From Sympetrum striolatum (taxonomy: Eukaryota; Arthropoda; Insecta; Odonata; Libellulidae): a stretch of DNA of 64,000 nt. The stretch lies in NCBI GenBank assembly GCA_947579665.1, contig OX388349.1, forward strand, positions 27,870,459 through 27,934,458, given 5' to 3'. The notes under the pieces were generated by a model, which made no database searches, had not been told where the DNA came from, and was given only the letters and a program-made list of their open reading frames with translations. A program made the translations under genes and the position numbers. Shown here one piece after another: positions 24,665 through 37,275 of the stretch (within the stretch, counting starts at the first letter, position 1; every line of letters begins with the position of its first letter).

Positions 24665-25020
24665 TTATTAGGGTGTTAGGATATTCCTCCAAATCCTCCC
24701 TTCCCATAATCGTTGGCTGTATATAAAAATACCGCCAATTACGTCGATACATCTAGGACTGTTGGTAATGGTAAGAAATAGGAATGGAGAATAAATTGGA
24801 TTAGAAACTACAAGGAGCAGTAGAGGAAACATTAACATGCATTACGTTCATCAGTTCTTTTGCAGCCAGAAACAAATCTTACTTTCTTCTTAATGTATTA
24901 TAAAATTCATCATTTAAAAATTTTTAACTCTTTTTATCACTAAATATGTCTCTTTTGTGAAATATTCAACATCATATAAGATCATATACCTCTTTACGTT
25001 TCCTTTTGTTGAATATTTCA

Positions 25021-26959
25021 TATTTTTGCTCTTTAATTAATCTTTATATTGGACAATCAGTAAATAATTTTTCACATCTACTGGTCGATCCTTCATTGCT
25101 CTTAATTCATTCATTTCTGTAATTTTAGCTCCGCAGATGTAACTCCGTCGTTATTTCGGTAATAAGTTGAGCGGCTGCAATATCGTCTTCCTCCCTTAAA
25201 CTGAGAGAGGTTGCCAATGCGAGCTCAGAAGCAGAAGAGGAAGTTTTAATATTTTGAACCTTTCTTCTTTTGGACCTCTCAGAGAACTAAATTCTTTTTG
25301 TGGTCGTACTAATGTAACTGATATGGAAATAATTTTAATAAACAAATTTCACGTGAAAACCTATACCACTGAATGATTGCTATAAAATGTAAACAGAAAA
25401 CATACCAGTAGCTGTAGAAGTAATTGGTAGGTACTGACGGATAGTTTCAGGGAAAATGATTGATTCAGTGAGCCATGCCTAGTGACGAACGAAAAATCGC
25501 TCATTATTCCAAGAACATCCTTTCCACCTCTTTTGATAGGGTACCATGAATTATACTCTAATAAATTTACGAAGAAAACCTAGGGCCTCTTCATGAGCCT
25601 CTAAATTTATACTCCGCGATATCAAATTAGTCAAATATAATATTTTATCACTTAATGATTTCTCCTTCATTTCAATTATTCGTTTGTGGAGCTCAAGACA
25701 TATGATCTGGCAAGAAGGCATTTCAGCGCAGAAAAATGGACAAAAAAACCTGCACGAAAATCCGGCAAGTCAAAAGAATTTAAGGAAAGTTAGATAATAT
25801 TCGCACTTTCCCATTTCCCAGTAAATACCGTTAAGGACTGCGCGGTGCCCCTTTTCGCGTGGTCCTCGTCGGCGAGGGTGGAAAGGGTAAGTGGTAGAAA
25901 AACAATCAGATGGTGCCTTTTCTGCAATGCATGAACCCGTTACCGTACATTCGAACTTACTAAGTGTGTCAAAAGTTAAAGGATATTTCTAAATTGCGGC
26001 AAGAATCCGTTAAGTATCCAAACCAAAGCGTATTTACCAGAGTACCGCATCCATTGACTCATTCGCACGATCAAATATCCTTTTCATATCTTCGATATGG
26101 AATTTATGAACAGTGACAGTGATAGTGACAGCATACTTAGCTTAAAAACTGCGATTTTAAAGAGTTAAGGCCCAAAAAACTAAAATAATCCAACGAAGCT
26201 GCCGTACTTCCACGCCCAGCAGCGCGGACCCGGATTTTAATCCTCTATTTGGCTACTAGAGCAACGACAAAATATACCTATAGTCTTCTGCAAGTGACTG
26301 TACTTACAATTGAATATAGAGTTTGGATCGCATATTTCTCGTGAGTGGTCACATACTTTGTAACTAGTGATGCAAATTTTCGTATGAAACAAGTAATTGA
26401 TTTAATAAAATTCTAAAAGTTTTAATTTACTTATTAACAATGGAAAAAGAATCATTCTTACAATAAAAGAATTGCTAAGAACCCATTCATTACTAAAACT
26501 TTTGTCTCCTAGCAGAGGTATGGAGTACACATATCATACCTCGGTAACCATTCCTTTGAAAAATCTCAGACATTTGCGTATATTGGTTTCTTATATTAAT
26601 TAATCCCTGAACATTAAAATATTACATAACTCAGCCAATTTTTCGGTAAAAATTATCTGATTAGATCATAATACTTCCAAAATATATCGCCCATTACTTT
26701 GAAATGTCTATATGATTTTGGGTAACTGAAATTAGTTTTAGAACAGGTGGAGGTTTGCTTAGCAACAGTTTTATAGGAAAACAAACCACCATTGCGTTTC
26801 CCTTTCGTTGGCTAAATGACATCCATGTCCAAAATCCTACCAAGACTAACTTGTATATGTCATAAGTGAGACTTGCATGTGTAGGAATTTAAAAAGGGAT
26901 CACTCATTAGAGTCACTGGTATTTAGTCCCATAAAAAAATTGTAGAAGATTCCGCCTGA
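25021..26959. other. No gene seen
   Basis: AT-rich with two short GC-richer islands (about 25815-25885 and 26195-26240) that show no frame or RNA structure I can name. They could be conserved non-coding elements. Confidence 0.4.
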
Positions 26960-27330
26960 AAGATTGCCTCTCAACAGTTCAGAAGTTTTTGCACCCGAGA
27001 ACTCGAGAAAGTGTAGCGCAAAGCGATACGTTTTGTTAAAAAGTAGTTCGATAAAAAATCAAGCGTTACAAAAATGCTCTCAGACGCTGCCTGGGAATCC
27101 TTGAAGCACCGGGGATTAGAGACTAGGCTGTGTATATTTGATAAGTTTAGAGAAATTACATTCGTAGAAGATACAAGCGGTATAATCCAACCCCACTGTT
27201 GCTTTGGCTGGTCCGATAATGAGCGTATAGTTAAGAGAAATCGATTCCAAGAGAATTTTTTTAAAAATGCATTCTTTCCGCGAAAGATTCGCTTTAATAA
27301 AAGAGTAAAAATGAAGATCGAACAACTTAT
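26960..27330 (+). mobile_element. Jockey/CR1-like LINE 3' fragment
   Basis: The plus strand encodes the end of LINE ORF2. It starts with a broken ELEKV.RKAIRFVKK segment (26985-27045), followed by SSVTKMLSDAAWESLKHRGLETRL, a KFREITFVEDT block, an HCCFGWSDNE block (usually YFGRSD) and the terminal NAFFPRKIR motif near 27265-27300. One stop lies in the upstream part. The 27074-27382 frame is otherwise open, so this is a comparatively young fragment. It is truncated at 5' with no reverse-transcriptase core. Confidence 0.85.
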
Positions 27331-27886
27331 GTTAACACCCCCTGCTATATGCCGAAAAGCGGCTGGTATTGATTTTATGTAGGTATAAATAAACGTTTTG
27401 CTATCGAGACCTTTCAAGAGATTCCTTCAGAATCGTGATCGCTGATAGTCTGCATCTTTAATGGAGCAGATGGCACTCTCGATCGTGGCAAAAGATATAC
27501 ATCCAAACTACCACTAAAAGAATACAGAAAATAGACAAAAATATCGAACATATTTGTAAACACTATAGATTTGATAGAAGTTTTCATTAAAACCTAGCAA
27601 ATATTTTACAAAACGTTAGTTTAAAGAATCGAATACTCAATCCAAATATTTGGATTTCGTTCGATATGTTAAATACACCATTATGTATACCATAATCCAA
27701 TATATTCTTAACCTAACCAATAGCATATACATAAAAACCAAAGTATATTTACGAAATGGAGACTTGTCAGCGCAAATGTGACGCTGTGTACAGTGATTGA
27801 CTGATATTTACAGATACCATCCGTTTTTCTGTATACCGGTTGTAACTTAATTTTCCAAATACCATACGCTTAAACTATACGGATTA
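27331..27886. other. No gene seen
   Basis: AT-rich sequence between a LINE fragment and a foldback repeat, without visible signals. Confidence 0.5.
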
Positions 27887-28166
27887 ATAAATTAAGATAC
27901 TTAGTAATTTTCTACAGATTTTATTGCGCGACCGGTTCCGTAAGAAGTTCTCTGAAGATGTAAGAACTTAAAAAGGAACTTGTCCAGCGATACTTGGTGG
28001 AATTTCATATTAAACACAGTTTAATCACAAAACTTGTACAATTCTACAACGTATACCTTGTGGAATTGTACAAGTTTTTTGATAAACTCTGTTTAATGTA
28101 AGAACTTCTTACGAAACCGGTCGCGAAATAAAATCTGTAGAAAATTACTAAGTATCTTAATTTATT
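27887..28166. mobile_element. Foldback-type element, 280 bp near-palindrome
   Basis: Outer arms of about 65 bp (27887-27951 and 28102-28166) are inverted copies with two mismatches; both start aataaattaagatacttag reading inward. Inner arms (28009-28048 and 28058-28097) pair again around a central GTATAC at 28051-28056. The left half has about 54 extra bases (roughly 27953-28008) with no mirror on the right. No coding sequence. No convincing target duplication, so it may be a MITE, a foldback element or an inverted duplication. Confidence 0.8.
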
Positions 28167-29160
28167 TTGGCTTTTCACAAAGTCACGCCTGAACATATTG
28201 ATTTTATACGGTTTAAGTTTAATATGCGAAATCTTATTCTAAATCTGTTTAAAAATGTATTATTCGCAACAAAGTTGATTTTAAAGCAACTCATATTGGG
28301 TGAAATACTCGTAACTGTACGCAACTCAGTTGATAACTTCGTATCTTTAAAAACACCAAAAATAAAAACACACTTGTACTAATTCCACAAAATTTTTAAT
28401 GTAACTGTTTAAAAGACTTTTTTTTAATGAAGTTCCACCACACTCGAATTGATTTCTTTAATTCGTATCTTTACTCCAAAAACAATTACCAAGTCACAAA
28501 AAAGCTTTTGAAATGGCCATATTTGGTGTTGAATAATTTTTTTTAAATTTATAAGTAATAAATTCTATATAATACTTAAATTTTATAAATTTGATATTTA
28601 TTTTTTTATAAAAAACGCACACTTTTCGATTGACATAACACCAGTGCTTAGAATTTGCTACATCTCATATATTTCAATATAGGAAATAGAGTTCCGTATT
28701 ACGATCCGTTGCATGTAAAAATCATATTCAGAATTATTTATTCGAAGGAATATATTTGATATTTTCGAGCTGGGAAGAACCTGACGGCTGGATACTTGCA
28801 CCTTCAGCGACATACCTCATATCAAGAATGGGATTGGGACCGGGATTTTCTTACATACGATGCGTAGATTAACTCTCATTAGTTAAAGTGTATGTCTACA
28901 CCTGTCACCATTATAACAGTAGAAGTAAATTTCAACTACATAAGTTATAGATATTTGGAATAGAAACTAGCTAAAAAGTTCAACATTTCAATCTCTAAGG
29001 TAATTTTTTATCTCTACTCTGTATTGTTACTATTACTAAGCTTAGAAACAGTATTTTCAAAAAAAACAAGGTCACTTAAATTAAACATCCTCGAAATAGT
29101 TTTTTTTAATTGACTGTTTTTGAATGACGTTATTTCAATGACAACTAAAATGGTATAGGT
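28167..29160. other. No gene seen
   Basis: AT-rich. The open frame at 28167-28382 is lysine/leucine/isoleucine-rich low-complexity sequence with no motif. Confidence 0.5.
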
Positions 29161-29230
29161 ACTTTTTTAGTTTAAAAGTATAGACACTTTTTTAGTTTAA
29201 AAGTATAGATACTTTTTTAGTTTAAAAGCT
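29161..29230. repeat. 25 bp tandem repeat, 2.8 units
   Basis: The unit acttttttagtttaaaagta plus five bases starts at 29161, 29186 and 29211 with almost no divergence, so it is a recent local expansion. Confidence 0.9.
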
Positions 29231-29323
29231 TGGTTAATCATATATTAATTAATTTATATGATATATAATGGTTAATCTATATGATTATTAATGCTTGGTT
29301 AATCTATATGATTAACCAAGCCT
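29229..29323. repeat. Nested inverted repeats of GCTTGGTTAATC
   Basis: GCTTGGTTAATC at 29293-29304 pairs perfectly with GATTAACCAAGC at 29310-29321 across a 5-base loop. Another GCTTGGTTAATC starts next to the tandem repeat at about 29228, so either copy could pair with the right arm. Confidence 0.85.
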
Positions 29324-30009
29324 TTTCCTCAATTATAAATTTTCGTGGATTACTAAAACCTTAATACCAATTATTCGTACACATATTATTCAGATATCCA
29401 TAAAATAAATGTAAAAAAAATCGCTGATGTATTTTAAAGTGTAGCTCCGTTTTCCTCGAACACCTTAATCTTTCCTGACCTCGATTCCATAGCTATCCAT
29501 CTCTCGGATTTTGATCCAGAGGCTCTTATTCGAAGCGAATTTTGATGCTCATCTGTTATTCATTCGCATGATTCCACAATTGTTCCTGACGCCATCCGAT
29601 CGAATGTTATTCTCTGTGTTATCCCACGCCTATGATCACTCACGTTTATTCCACGGCAGGACCGCATACCGTCAACTTCACACTTTCAATAACAACTTCA
29701 TTAAGTTCATAATGTGAGAATATTCCGCATATTAAAATAATCAAACAAGGAAATATAGATATTCCCCCTTCTATCATATTATAATGAAACATTAAATGCT
29801 CTTCAACAGAAGCTATCGCATACATCAAAGTTTAGAAGTATGTATGTTACTTTGCGTTAATTTGGACTTACCTTGTATATGAATGTAGTGTAAGGAATCC
29901 CGACAAGAAGTGACGTAATCGGGAATCAGGGAATATATAACGAAAGGCGACACTTTGTAAATGAAAGATCCTCCTTGCATGAAATTTCTATATTATATCA
30001 GAGAGTGTT
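29324..30009. other. No gene seen
   Basis: AT-rich; the frame at 29511-29717 has no recognisable motif. Confidence 0.5.
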
Positions 30010-30245
30010 ACTCAGATGATACGCGGGATGGGAATCATTAGAATAAAGAAGATTAATACAGAGGGTTAAAATTCAGAGAAAGTATGTTCTCAAATTATAT
30101 AACCAATATAACGCGACCTTCGTTATATATGTAATTTTGATACTGCGAGGAAGGTATAGATACTGGATGGTAGAACGAATCGTTTCAATAATTCATTTTT
30201 CCCCAACTATATGCGAAAGAAATCGATTAGTAAAGTAGAGTCCTA
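30010..30245 (+). mobile_element. Decayed LINE 3' fragment, related to 3300-3562
   Basis: The nucleotide sequence tracks the 3308-3562 fragment through acgcgggatgggaatc, the agtatgttctcaaattatat block (LPP..Y region), gatactgcgaggaaggtatag, and the acgaatcgtttcaataattc..ttttcc terminal block (NRF.N.FF). Several frameshifts and stops make it older than the first copy. Confidence 0.65.
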
Positions 30246-32518
30246 TACTTGCACCCCTTGCCAAACCCTGAAAAGTGGCTTACAGGGGCCCTACATATAG
30301 TTCTAAAGAAACAATAGAATGATCTGCTATTGTCGAAGGAAAGAAATGGGTTAATAAATATAGGAAAAAAATTGATAATGCATTTATTTTTCATTTATTT
30401 TACAATTTCACCACAAAAATGAATCCATTGAACCTTTACAGATGAATTTAATGACTTGCAAACCAGCAAACCAGAAGAATTCCAGTCTGATGGAACTCAA
30501 TCCAGGGACCTTAACTGCGACCTAAAACCAGGTTAGCTGTTTATTTAAATGACCAAAACGCTACATAAGTTGGCATATGTATGAAAGGATATGCAAAAAA
30601 CTTTAAAAAACTACACATCTGACATTACACTGTAACGCTCTTTAGATTATTGATCAATATAACTTAACAATAGTAGGATTCTTCACAAAATTAGGTGTTT
30701 AGTTAATTCGATTAAAAAAATTAAAAAATAAGTTCAATTCACCTTATTTCCTTTTCTTAGGAAAAATTTGTCTTTATATGTTATTAATCTTAGATTGAAT
30801 TACCTTTATGAAAATACAATAAATAGTAAAAGAATAAGACTTGGAGATTTCCTTTTTCTTTTTACTTTTTTCTTTTACTTCAAAATATCATTCCTCGAAG
30901 TACAGCCGGATAGAGTCGATTTTACAATAAATAGATCACGAGTTACACTGTGATAAATGAGTGAGGAGAAAATGTATTAATACGTAAGCAAGACATATAT
31001 TCCCTGTTTGGAAATACGCGCTCTCTACATTTGACATGCGGAAGAATAAATGATCTTCGATTCGAAGAACTGACTTTGGAATTAATGTTTTTCTCTTTTC
31101 CGGGAACTCAAAGGATAATCTGTAGGGAATTCAAAGAAAATAAGGAGATTAGGTTTTCCGGAGATAAAAACCAATTTAAAATAGAGGACTTCTTTTTAAG
31201 TCGGAATACTGGGTACTTGGTGCACGTCCGTAAGTGCACATTTTCCTAAACTCTTTTGCTTGAAGACTTCTTCTTTCAAGTTGGAATAGACAAAGCTGAA
31301 ATTGAGCATTGATTCTATAATTCGTAAAAGTTAACATTTAAGCATTAAAATTACTGTACTTAATGTAAAGAGATAATTTGAATTTTAATAAACTGTGCGT
31401 TAGGCCAATAATTTTTGGGATAATATTAATTAGGAAAACTAAATGCATGTCTGATTCATGATAATCATATCATAATAATTATATTGCGATTTGGAGAGTC
31501 AGTTTGCTTTCAACCATGTAGCTATTTCCAGTATTTTAAGAGCTGCTTTTCCTTCTAAAAGCGGAATATTATTCTGTAGTGCCTTAGTATTGAGTTATAT
31601 AGATGTATTTGAAGTAATCTGTTGTAAAGATGCAGTTAATGACCAGGCATATTGCATATTTATCAGAATGGGCAGCATTGGATGCATAAGAGGATATACC
31701 TTTTTATAATAAATTCTTTGCTACTCTTACAAAGTGATGACCTGTAGGTTTAACTAACCATCGTGCTGAGAAACACTGTAAATACATCCAGAGGCACAAA
31801 ACTTCAAAATCTCTCTAGTTTGTCGTCATGTTGCAAATTAATCGAGAAAATATAGAACAATAATAATGATCAAATTTTTTAAAATATTGGTTAAAGGTCG
31901 GTTTTGTCTTCATTGGTTAAATTCTTGGAATGAAAGCAGTTTACGGCAAAGTAAAACCGGAATTTTTTTTGTAATGTATGGACTTTCCTAATATTTGGAG
32001 ATCTACCATTAGAAAATCATATTGTTACTGTAATAATAAAACCTCTACTAAATCCCACATCTCAAATTATGAATCTTACATTAACGTTTTAATATGGAAT
32101 CTCATTATTAATACAATACTGGTATTGATGAGATAACGAATGTCTCCTAACAAGAAGCTAAGGTCTTGCTAATATTTTGATTAATTTTCTCTTCTCTCAT
32201 TTATCATAGAGTACTTACTATTATATTGGTAATATTCATAACAAAATGAAGGAGTTCTGCAAGGTTATGCCTTAGACCGTCACTTTCAACCATACTGATG
32301 TTGCAATCACAAGCAATGAGTAAAATTATTTTCTTCAAAGTACTTTTTTCTTCCAAAGGATAGTTCGCGACCACAAACTCACCGTAAAACATAATTTCTT
32401 TCAAGATAAGCTACGAAAACCAACAAAGAAACAGAAAAAATGTAAGAAACAAACTCATTTTTAAGATAAATTATTTATTTGATGGTTTGTTAACTTATTT
32501 GATTAGCAGTGTGACGAA
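30246..32518. other. No gene seen
   Basis: AT-rich sequence. Open frames at 30768-30953, 31031-31249 and 31491-31709 are unrecognised and have the composition of the surrounding non-coding DNA. Confidence 0.45.
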
Positions 32519-33250
32519 ATGTACCAAAACCTATTTCCTCTTCTACATTGGGATTATTTTAGATACTTTTTCAAACCAGAAATTCGGAAAGCCCGTACGT
32601 CAAGATATCAGAAAATCCACAATGAACAAATCATGACAAACAACGTGTACCCTTCGTGTCAATATCGTGGAATAAATCCCCGCAGTCAAGATAAGTCCTC
32701 GAGTTCGGAAAACCCCCAACGGAGAATCCCTCCCATCTTCCAAAACGCATTTCCGCGACGTCTCGCCCTTCCTCACGGAATTTATTCTTCATACATTCCG
32801 CCGAGCGTATCGAATATCCTCGAGATTCCCTGCTTCCGACGCGATAAGAAATATCTCCTCCGACAACTCCCGCTGTCGCCCATCTCTGTCTTCGCAATGG
32901 CCCCGTTTTCTCACCGATTTTCTGGTATGGGACCGCTCCCTTTGCACCTCCCTTCCCCTACCAGCTCCGGCACCTGTTGCTCCTGCCGAGAGATGTTTGG
33001 GGAGAGGGGAGTCCGGTCTGGAACGTTCCATCTCCCTAATTCCTCGTCTCTCGCCCCCGGGCGGGGGGCGGTCGACGCCCCCTCTTTTTTCGCCTCCTGG
33101 GCGGTCGTTTTCTGGGGAGTGGGTTTTACTTTTTACCGACGGATGAGCGCAAAAAATAACTCCGTGGGCGTTGCTCGAGTGTTCTTAGACGCTGTTTTTA
33201 TCCTCCTTTATTTTATGAGGGAGTTTGCGAAGGGAAAGTTAGAGCGCTGA
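32519..33250 (+). other. Longest open frame in the window (243 codons), probably not a gene
   Basis: The second half (32620-33250) is markedly GC- and CpG-rich, which lowers stop density and makes a long frame likely by chance; the minus strand is also open in two frames here. The deduced protein is rich in Pro, Ser, Arg and Phe. It has no signal peptide, domain or repeat I know, and ends in a hydrophobic stretch (residues about 190-205). A CpG-rich patch in AT-rich insect DNA could be a promoter or conserved element. A lineage-specific exon cannot be excluded. Confidence 0.15.
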
Positions 33251-34850
33251 AAAGACTCATGCTTTAATTCCGAGTGTATTTCTGGAGTTTTAATGTTGCC
33301 TTGTTTAAGTGCCGTAGCCTTATTCCAAATTTAATCGCTTTTTCGTGCCGAATGACTGCAACGTATCTAATAATAGGTTTCTATTGACAGTTGTCCTTGC
33401 GGGAGTTTATTCGAGTCTTGAGCCGAAATATTTCTCCGGATTTGAATATATTTCTGACGCGCCAGTGTCACGTTAACAATTTATTTATTTAGTTATTCAA
33501 TTTTTCGCAGACCTAAGGATCATCAATATCCAGGAATACTATAGAACTGTTAAATTTATCGTTATTAACAACAGCAAAATATAAAACAAACTATTTAGTA
33601 AAGCTAAGGGGCTTTTATTGGCGTGAGTCTATCCCATATGAATAAATGACCCTAATGGTATTGAAAAAGGATCAAAGAGGAGAGGGTGAAAGGGAATTCG
33701 GCAAAGAGGGAATGCGAAGAAAAGATTACGTTGAATAAGTGAAAGTCCGGATATGGAATAAAGGGGTAAATATGTCAAATGAGTAGATCTGTTAGGAACG
33801 CAAGAAGTTGAAAGAAAAGAGAGAGGTAATCGCAGCTTAATTATAAATTAGTCGTTTTTCCATTCAGTATTTTTCGGAGTTTATTCGGGACTTGATCCAA
33901 AATCTCTCCCTGGATTTTAGGATTTAGAATCTGTTAACTAACCTTCTTCCTCATATTCGTTTTAATGCCGATTTTCTCTGCTTTTGGACTATATTTACCC
34001 AATTATCCTCGTTCAGTTTCAAAAGAGCATAATTTTCAGTACTCTAATATTCTAAGATAACACTATCTTTACTTACAAACTACCTAAAATGCGAATGAAG
34101 AAAGTGATTCGATATATTTTAATTGTTTGAGTTTCCGAGCAAAGAGTAGAGTACTCTGATTCCTGACTCGTTTCTTCGATATTTTGTTCGACTCGGTTAA
34201 ATACATGGGTTTACTTGGTTCACATGCATATTAATTTCCCTTTCCTTCCTTCGAGTAAATATAATTGTTATTTGTTTCAGTTTCGGAGTCAATAGTAAAA
34301 TTTCACACTTCAAGGACTTGAAAGGAAATAGCACCTGGTACCGAGAAAATGATCGTCGTCGTGCCAAATACCAAATTTCATTCACAATCGACGAGGTTTT
34401 CCAGAGAAAACTTTGATTTTCCTATAGAATGTAACTTCCAGCGGGAATCGATGATTAAAATCACCATTGACCTATTACTACTCCTCATCTAACGGCTCTC
34501 ATCTTTAATTCCTTGTTTTCAGATAAATTATATCGAAGTTAACCTCGTATCGCCAAATGCCGTTCAAACACTCCTTTAATCTCCATTTTGTGGTGGAATA
34601 GATAATAATAATTATTAACAATATATCACGATAATTATAGATTAGTAGATTTTTTGCCTGTTTATAGAATTATCTCTAATCATAGGTTCCCTTTAGAAGT
34701 CGTTTATCTATTGATTGAGTCCTAACAAAATCAGGCCGTATCTTTTGATAACATATGGTTCCTTACACATCCGTTTATTGGCTGTATGTTGAGTTCAGTT
34801 ACATAGATTAATTCCAAGATCGTATTGGCATAAACGTGAAATTAATTTTC
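33251..34850. other. No gene seen
   Basis: AT-rich sequence downstream of the CpG-rich patch; no coding, RNA or repeat signal recognised. Confidence 0.45.
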
Positions 34851-34852
34851 TA

Positions 34853-35554
34853 GGGTCGTCCAGAAAATAAGGTTACAAGAATCGAAAAGTGCGAATATTT
34901 TCATAATATTAACGGATTCTGTAACATTGGTATGTAGTTATTATATACAAAATCTCCGTTAAGACTGATAAATATTTTTAGCTGTGCCACCAGCTTTTAT
35001 GTACCAATGTCAAAGACTTCATTCTCCATCTCATTTAACCGTTATCTTCTGTCAATTTCACCCCTTCATCGTTAGGAATGTTTAACTTGAAAAATATGTC
35101 AGAGACCTACAGGAAAAATGAAAAATTGCTAGAGGGGAATGATACTCCGTTGCTTTTGCCTCTTCCGAGACAAAAACAGTCCACACACCGCGTGCTTTAT
35201 CCAGAAACTTCCTACTTCCTTGAATAGGATATCGTCATCCATCCTGCCAACAGTCCGGGTCTTGCCCAATGATTATTACATTTTGACTAGAAATAAGTAA
35301 TTTTCCGATGAAAAACATTTTAATGATATTATATGGTAAGAAAGACTGTAAAAGCTTGCTAAAGCAGGAGAACCGGGAAATCTTAGGCACACATTTGCAA
35401 AAGCTGGTTTCACACCTAAAGTAATTCATCAATCTGGAAGGAGAATATCAAGGAAAATAAATATACACCTAAGTTACAATTTTTGTAAATGTCTTGAAAA
35501 TATAATAACTTTTCGATTTTAAGAAATCTTGCAATCTTAATCTCTGGACGACCC
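34853..35554 (+). mobile_element. Decayed, internally deleted mariner-like element (702 bp)
   Basis: The ends are inverted repeats: GGGTCGTCCAGAAAATAAGG at the left and, reading in from the right, GGGTCGTCCAGAGATTAAGA, with 24 of 28 bases matching over the longer arm. TA flanks both sides (34851-34852 and 35555-35556). On the plus strand near 35230-35260 a broken HPANSPGLAQ resembles the HPPYSPDLAP block of mariner transposase, and near 35415-35440 FINLEGEYQGK resembles the transposase C-terminus. The usual transposase of about 345 residues cannot fit, so most of it is deleted and the rest carries stops. Confidence 0.75.
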
Positions 35555-36837
35555 TATTATTAGTTAGTTAGATCCTTTGACCCTTTATTGTAGATATAAG
35601 TTAGGGAAAAAGAAAGAGGAGGCTTATAAGTCGAATTCCATATAAAGGACTTCAGTTATTTAGTTTTGGGGATCACTCTCTTACCCTCTTGTTGCAATTA
35701 TGTGAGATTCAGGGGCTAAAAACTTTAAATACCTTCAGCCATCAAAGCGTAGAGAGGCCCCCATAAGTATATACCCAGTTCATGCTTCGCCGCTAGAGAT
35801 TTAAGCAATGTCATATATCAACATGTGTCACAGAGAGGTCTGAAATAATTACGTAGCAAATGTTACTTAATGCAATACAATTAACCATTTCTCAGATATT
35901 AGTGGTGGAATATTGATCTTAGGAGTTGACGCATTCTCGTTTATTTATTCACATGAAACATTTAGAATATTCATTTAAACTAAGGCCAGAATACCTTTTT
36001 AGGAGATATATCTCGGGAATTACTAAATATTTTTTCAGTTATACGTTCATGAGAAATTAGAAACATAAATTGAAAGCTTTAACACGGAATTATAGAAAAC
36101 TGTTAGGGAAATTTTTAAGCGTTTCGATATATTTACGCTTTTACTTGAAGTTTAATAATTTAATTATTTAATTAATATTTGAATAGATACGATAGACACA
36201 ATACTAGATGGCACAATGGTCTCATATGTTATTATCCTGGGAGTGCATGGTCCTCAACTTTTAATAAATTTAAATAACTTAATGTATTTTCCGAAAAATG
36301 CCATTCATAATTAAAAAATCTTCCACTTTTTAACTATTCCTCCATCTTGACATGGCCAAGAAATATAAGATATGCGCACTTAATATAATTGTGAATTATT
36401 CCTTAAATATCACAATACTGCGTTTTAATACATCCAAGGGTAGTTACTGTACCATAGATGAGAAGCCATATATTGGCATCGCCGTTTACATAAAATTGAA
36501 ATAGTGAAGGTAACTAAAGGAAACTTATAAACAATGGATATCACAAAACCAATCATAACTTCTTGCTAATATTCTGAGCATCATTCCCTCTCCAAAACCT
36601 TCGGCACCTGACGATGAAGGTTGAGATTTCAATTTTATAGACGTTGATAGCTCAGCCAGCCTTATAGCTAAAGACTTAACCGTTGTATTTTATAGGTATG
36701 AATTGAAATATTTAGCGATTAATTGCATAATCGCGTCTCCAGCGTATCGCAGAATGAATTTCCTTATAATTGTAGCACTGCAAATTAAACATATCTCAAG
36801 CCATTAATGTTGAAATGCATAACTCTTACGCTAGTAA

Positions 36838-36874
36838 TTCCGAAAAAATATCATACAATGATATTTTTTCGGAA
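36838..36874. repeat. Perfect 17 bp inverted repeat
   Basis: TTCCGAAAAAATATCAT (36838-36854) and its exact reverse complement (36858-36874) are separated by three bases. A further ATATCATTGT..ATATTTCCGA copy follows to about 36899, giving alternative pairings. Confidence 0.85.
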
Positions 36875-37236
36875 ATATCATTGTGTTATATTTCCGAAAT
36901 ATAATAATCCAACACGATAGAGTTGGAAAGCATCCATATTAACCATAGCTGAATGCAAGAGATCTGCAATGAAACTCATGTTGTTAATTTTTAAGTTTTC
37001 GACTTTTATTAGAAAAATTTATAGTCCATCCAACATCATAATTAGATATATTTTATAACATTATAGATGATGCAATTCTGCATGCCAATGACACTGGATA
37101 CGAACAATCATAAATTTTCTCCTCGCCGTCGAAACAGGTAGCCTCCTCTTGCCCTGTACATATAAGCCAATTTGCTGGTTCACTTCTCCCAGTCGGAAAT
37201 GCTTTAGCGTAGTTTTAGTCTTTTTCTCTTTCTGAG

Positions 37237-37275
37237 ACAAAGGTGACAGAAGGATGAAGAATGAAAGCCTTATAG
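37237..37275 (+). other. Micro-exon-like segment (39 nt)
   Basis: A pyrimidine tract (gtctttttctctttctgag) precedes 39 bases that end in a consensus donor TATAG|GTGAGTGCC. One frame is open and phase-symmetric, reading KGDRRMKNESLI. Such acceptor-donor pairs also occur by chance in this much sequence, and no partner exon is evident. Confidence 0.2.

Larger units (their letters stand above)
23900..25020 (-). repeat. 1.1 kb dispersed repeat, copy 2 (inverted relative to copy 1)
   Basis: Read on the minus strand, this block matches 6030-7170, with the strongest identity from about 24310 to 24750. It includes the open-frame region, both splice-like sites and the downstream phrase near 23988-24020. 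Small indels separate the copies. The copies are about 17 kb apart and head in opposite directions. Confidence 0.75.

Noticed and set aside
27116..27417. Minus-strand frames over the 27 kb LINE fragment
   Set aside because: Antisense shadows; the plus frame carries the LINE motifs in correct order.
32519..33250. 243-codon open frame as a protein-coding gene
   Set aside because: It lies in CpG-rich DNA where both strands are open, has no domain, and its first third has the AT-rich composition of non-coding sequence. Listed only as a low-confidence feature.
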